A stretch of 8,117 nt of DNA from Alphaproteobacteria bacterium (GTDB lineage: Bacteria > Pseudomonadota > Alphaproteobacteria > RF32 > UBA3637). This document shows positions 6,361 to 8,117 of the stretch, in pieces. Under the pieces are notes generated by a model. The model saw only the letters and a program-made list of their open reading frames with translations. It was not told the origin of the DNA and ran no database searches. Position 1 is the stretch's first letter. The number at the start of each line of letters is the position of its first letter. The stretch lies in the NCBI GenBank assembly GCA_017414845.1, contig JAFQJY010000168.1, forward strand, positions 1 through 8,117, read 5' to 3'. The translations under genes and the position numbers were made by a program.

Positions 6361-7326
6361 ATGGAAAAGAAAGTTATCAATTTTATCCGTCAGAGCAATT
6401 ATGTTATCGTTATTTTTGCTCTTATGCTTATCGGCTCTGTTGTCTCTCTTATGACAAAAGGCCTCAATTATGGTATTGATTTTAAGGGTGGTATCTTAAT
6501 TGAAGTTAAAACAACGGAACAACTGGACATTGCTCAAATGCGTGAAAAAATCGGTTCTTTGGGATTTGATGAAGTTAAACTTCAAGAACTCGGAAATGCC
6601 GGAAATGAAATGATGATCCATGTTTCCGGTGGCGAAAACGAAACCGAACAAAAAGTTGTTATTGAAAAAATCAAAGCGACATTATCTCCAGATACACAAT
6701 ATAACCGTATTGACGTTGTCGGCCCTAAAATCGGTAAAGAACTCACAAAACAAAGTTGGATAGCCTCCATCATTGCCCTGATTGCTATTGCCCTTTACAT
6801 AACGTTCCGTTTTGAATGGCAATTCGCATTTGTTTGCTTAATTTCCGTTGCATTTGACTTACTCGTCACATTAGGTTTATTTTCTATTACGGGAATGGAT
6901 TTTAATATGACGGTTGTTGCCGGACTGCTCTCCTTAGCAGGTTACACAACAAACGATAAAGTCGTCAACTTTGACAGAATTAGAGAAAACTTAAAACTCT
7001 ATCGTAAAATGAAATTAGTTGACTTGTTAAATAAAAGTCTGACGGACACTTTATCCAGAACACTTTTGACCTCTGTGACAACGATGCTTGTTTTAGCCGT
7101 ACTTATTTTTATCGGTGGTGAAACTTTAATCGGATTTTCTATCTGTTTATTGTATGGTATTGTTATCGGAACATTCAGTTCTATTTACTTAGCGGTTCCT
7201 CTGCTTCGTTTCTTTGATATCTCAACAATCGGTGCAAAGGCAACGGAAACAGGACCTTATGCCGAAGCGGCTAAATATGAAATGCAGGCAAAACAACAAC
7301 CGTTAGGTCCTTATAGAAAACGTTAA
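6361..7326 (+). CDS. secF: SecF, protein-export membrane subunit
   Basis: SecF is the partner of SecD in the proton-driven step of Sec export. From the ATG at 6361 it is 321 aa, almost the E. coli length (323). Helix 1 (about 14-31) is followed by GLNYGIDFKGGILIEV (34-49), the SecF counterpart of the SecD signature, then a small periplasmic domain. VGPKIGKEL (120-128) is the motif just before helix 2. The C-terminal bundle has five helices; GYTTNDKVVNFDRIREN around Asp199 is the helix-4 motif, where most relatives read GYS.NDTVVV.DR. The C terminus is a short basic tail. Only 9 bases separate it from secD, and translational coupling is likely because its ribosome binding site overlaps the secD stop. 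A strong terminator follows, so it ends the operon. The gene order yajC-secD-secF is the standard bacterial one. Confidence 0.95.
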   Translation: MEKKVINFIRQSNYVIVIFALMLIGSVVSLMTKGLNYGIDFKGGILIEVKTTEQLDIAQMREKIGSLGFDEVKLQELGNAGNEMMIHVSGGENETEQKVVIEKIKATLSPDTQYNRIDVVGPKIGKELTKQSWIASIIALIAIALYITFRFEWQFAFVCLISVAFDLLVTLGLFSITGMDFNMTVVAGLLSLAGYTTNDKVVNFDRIRENLKLYRKMKLVDLLNKSLTDTLSRTLLTSVTTMLVLAVLIFIGGETLIGFSICLLYGIVIGTFSSIYLAVPLLRFFDISTIGAKATETGPYAEAAKYEMQAKQQPLGPYRKR

Positions 7327-7339
7327 TACAACATTTTCT

Positions 7340-7380
7340 AAAAAAAAATCCCGAAAGTTAAACAGCTTTCGGGATTTTTT
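7340..7380. terminator. Strong hairpin terminator ending the sec operon, probably bidirectional
   Basis: AAAAAATCCCGAAAG (7343-7357) pairs over 15 bp with 7366-7380 around the loop TTAAACAG. A T-run closes the plus-strand side and an A-run (from 7340) closes the other, so the hairpin can stop transcription in both directions. It lies 13 bases after the secF stop and could also stop transcription coming from the leftward gene at the right edge. Confidence 0.92.
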
Positions 7381-7631
7381 ATGATGAGACTTATTTCAGT
7401 TCTTCCACATTAAAATGACAGATATAACACCTAAATCCATACACTTATCAAATTCCGGATAGGGCTCTTAGTCAAAGAGAGAGCAATGAAACCTTCTAAA
7501 CGATGTTATACTCGAAGATGTAAGGGTTTAAAAAGAGAAATTATCAGTACCATCCAAAATTAACGTGAACTATCTGGAACATATCTATACTCCTCTAACC
7601 ACAATTTGAGTACTACAAAAAAAAATCAAAA
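7381..7631. other. Intergenic stretch of about 250 bp without a supported gene
   Basis: I see no recognisable coding region, RNA gene or clear promoter. The longest plausible start-to-stop frame is 25 codons (7486-7563, plus strand); it is Arg/Lys-rich with two cysteines and lacks a good ribosome binding site. A weak GAGTA/TACTC pairing (7606-7610 with 7636-7640) spans an A-run near the end of the leftward gene, but it is too weak and too widely spaced to call a terminator. Confidence 0.5.
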
Positions 7632-8117
7632 CTAATACTCTGCAGGCTCACAGGAACTACAGTTTTCCCCATTTTTGGAACATCCCTCACAGAATTCACA
7701 AGTTCCATTTCCGGGATCACCAATAGAACTTTTGCAAACATATCCACCATATGGTGGTCCTAAAAGTTCTTTGGTATCCTCATCTCTATAATCACCTAAC
7801 CAGACATGGGTTTGAGAGTCGGGATAATGGGAATAACCTCCAATCATTACATTTTCAATCGTATATGCACAGTAAGGAATCCCTCCATTAATATTGATAT
7901 GATAACGGGATAACAACCACACACCTATATCTCTTATAGAACTATAGGCACCACAACATTCACCGTTAACAGCTCCGACAACATGATAACCAAGTTCATA
8001 CATTTCAGGCCACTCGCCGAACTCATTTGTATGACTCGGAGTGTACCAGTCCTCTTTCATTTCACAACAAACCTCACCACAGGCACCGATGTTGTCTACA
8101 TAGTTTTTCACGAGCAC
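7632..8117 (-). CDS. Cysteine- and tyrosine-rich protein of unknown function (5' truncated)
   Basis: The frame is open to the right edge; the GTG at the edge is only the first codon visible, so the real start is probably outside. I do not recognise the family. The visible 161 residues hold 12 Cys, 14 Tyr and 4 Trp, with many Gly and Asn and no long hydrophobic segment. Cysteines come in groups: CGEVCC near the visible start, a CC pair in NGECCGAY, single ones in PYCAY and YVCKS, and a C-terminal cluster C-x2-C-x2-C-x6-C-x2-C in the last 24 residues. Paired cysteines plus high aromatic and Gly content suggest a secreted, disulfide-bonded protein or the C-terminal domain of a surface or pilin-like protein. 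A metal-binding knuckle is another reading of the last cluster. A signal peptide, if any, would be off the window. The proline codons present (CCT, CCC, CCA, few CCG) differ a little from the neighbours, but the sample is too small to argue for transfer. Confidence 0.7.
   Translation of the reverse strand: MLVKNYVDNIGACGEVCCEMKEDWYTPSHTNEFGEWPEMYELGYHVVGAVNGECCGAYSSIRDIGVWLLSRYHININGGIPYCAYTIENVMIGGYSHYPDSQTHVWLGDYRDEDTKELLGPPYGGYVCKSSIGDPGNGTCEFCEGCSKNGENCSSCEPAEY

Noticed and set aside
7486..7563. A 25-codon plus-strand frame starting MKPSKRCYTRRC, possible small peptide.
   Set aside because: There is no convincing ribosome binding site or promoter, the codons are unlike the neighbours (CGA, AGA), and the length is within chance. 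It could be a decayed fragment, but nothing supports that.

Overview
The window looks like chromosomal DNA of an AT-rich Gram-negative bacterium. An outer-membrane FadL-type channel with a signal peptide, a periplasmic DsbA-like oxidoreductase and a yajC-secD-secF cluster point to a diderm. The YajC start (a short Ala/Thr/Gln-rich leader, then one membrane helix and the FYFMLIRPQQKRAK block) and the short SecD (520 aa) fit an alphaproteobacterium. A low-GC, host-associated or uncultured lineage is my inference; nothing here fixes the taxon.

Left part (1-3052): the 3' end of a SpoU/TrmH-family rRNA 2'-O-methyltransferase (best match RlmB) runs rightward off the left edge. It collides tail-to-tail with a leftward 12-helix MFS transporter, and the two coding regions overlap by 56 bp. 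Upstream of the transporter on the same strand lies a FadL/OmpP1-family outer-membrane protein, separated from it by a hairpin terminator.

Middle (3053-4203): a divergent intergenic region carries a leftward promoter for the FadL-like gene, a short palindrome, three A-tracts spaced exactly 10 bp apart and a rightward promoter. That promoter drives a monocistronic membrane-tethered DsbA-family thiol oxidoreductase with a CGFC active site. The protein carries an unusual alternating-cysteine segment before its hydrophobic segment. A strong terminator closes the gene.

Right part (4204-7380): a promoter very similar to the oxidoreductase promoter precedes a compact yajC-secD-secF operon with gaps of 3 and 9 bp. 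It encodes the accessory complex that uses the proton-motive force to complete Sec-dependent export. A 15-bp hairpin with A and T tracts on both sides ends the operon. About 250 bp without a supported gene follow. Then comes the 3' part of a leftward cysteine- and tyrosine-rich protein of unknown function that runs off the right edge.

Most of the window is ordinary housekeeping. The points worth a second look are the cysteine ladder in the DsbA-like protein, the shared A-tract/TTGCAT promoter design of the oxidoreductase and Sec genes, the cysteine-rich edge protein, and the coding overlap between the methyltransferase and the MFS transporter.
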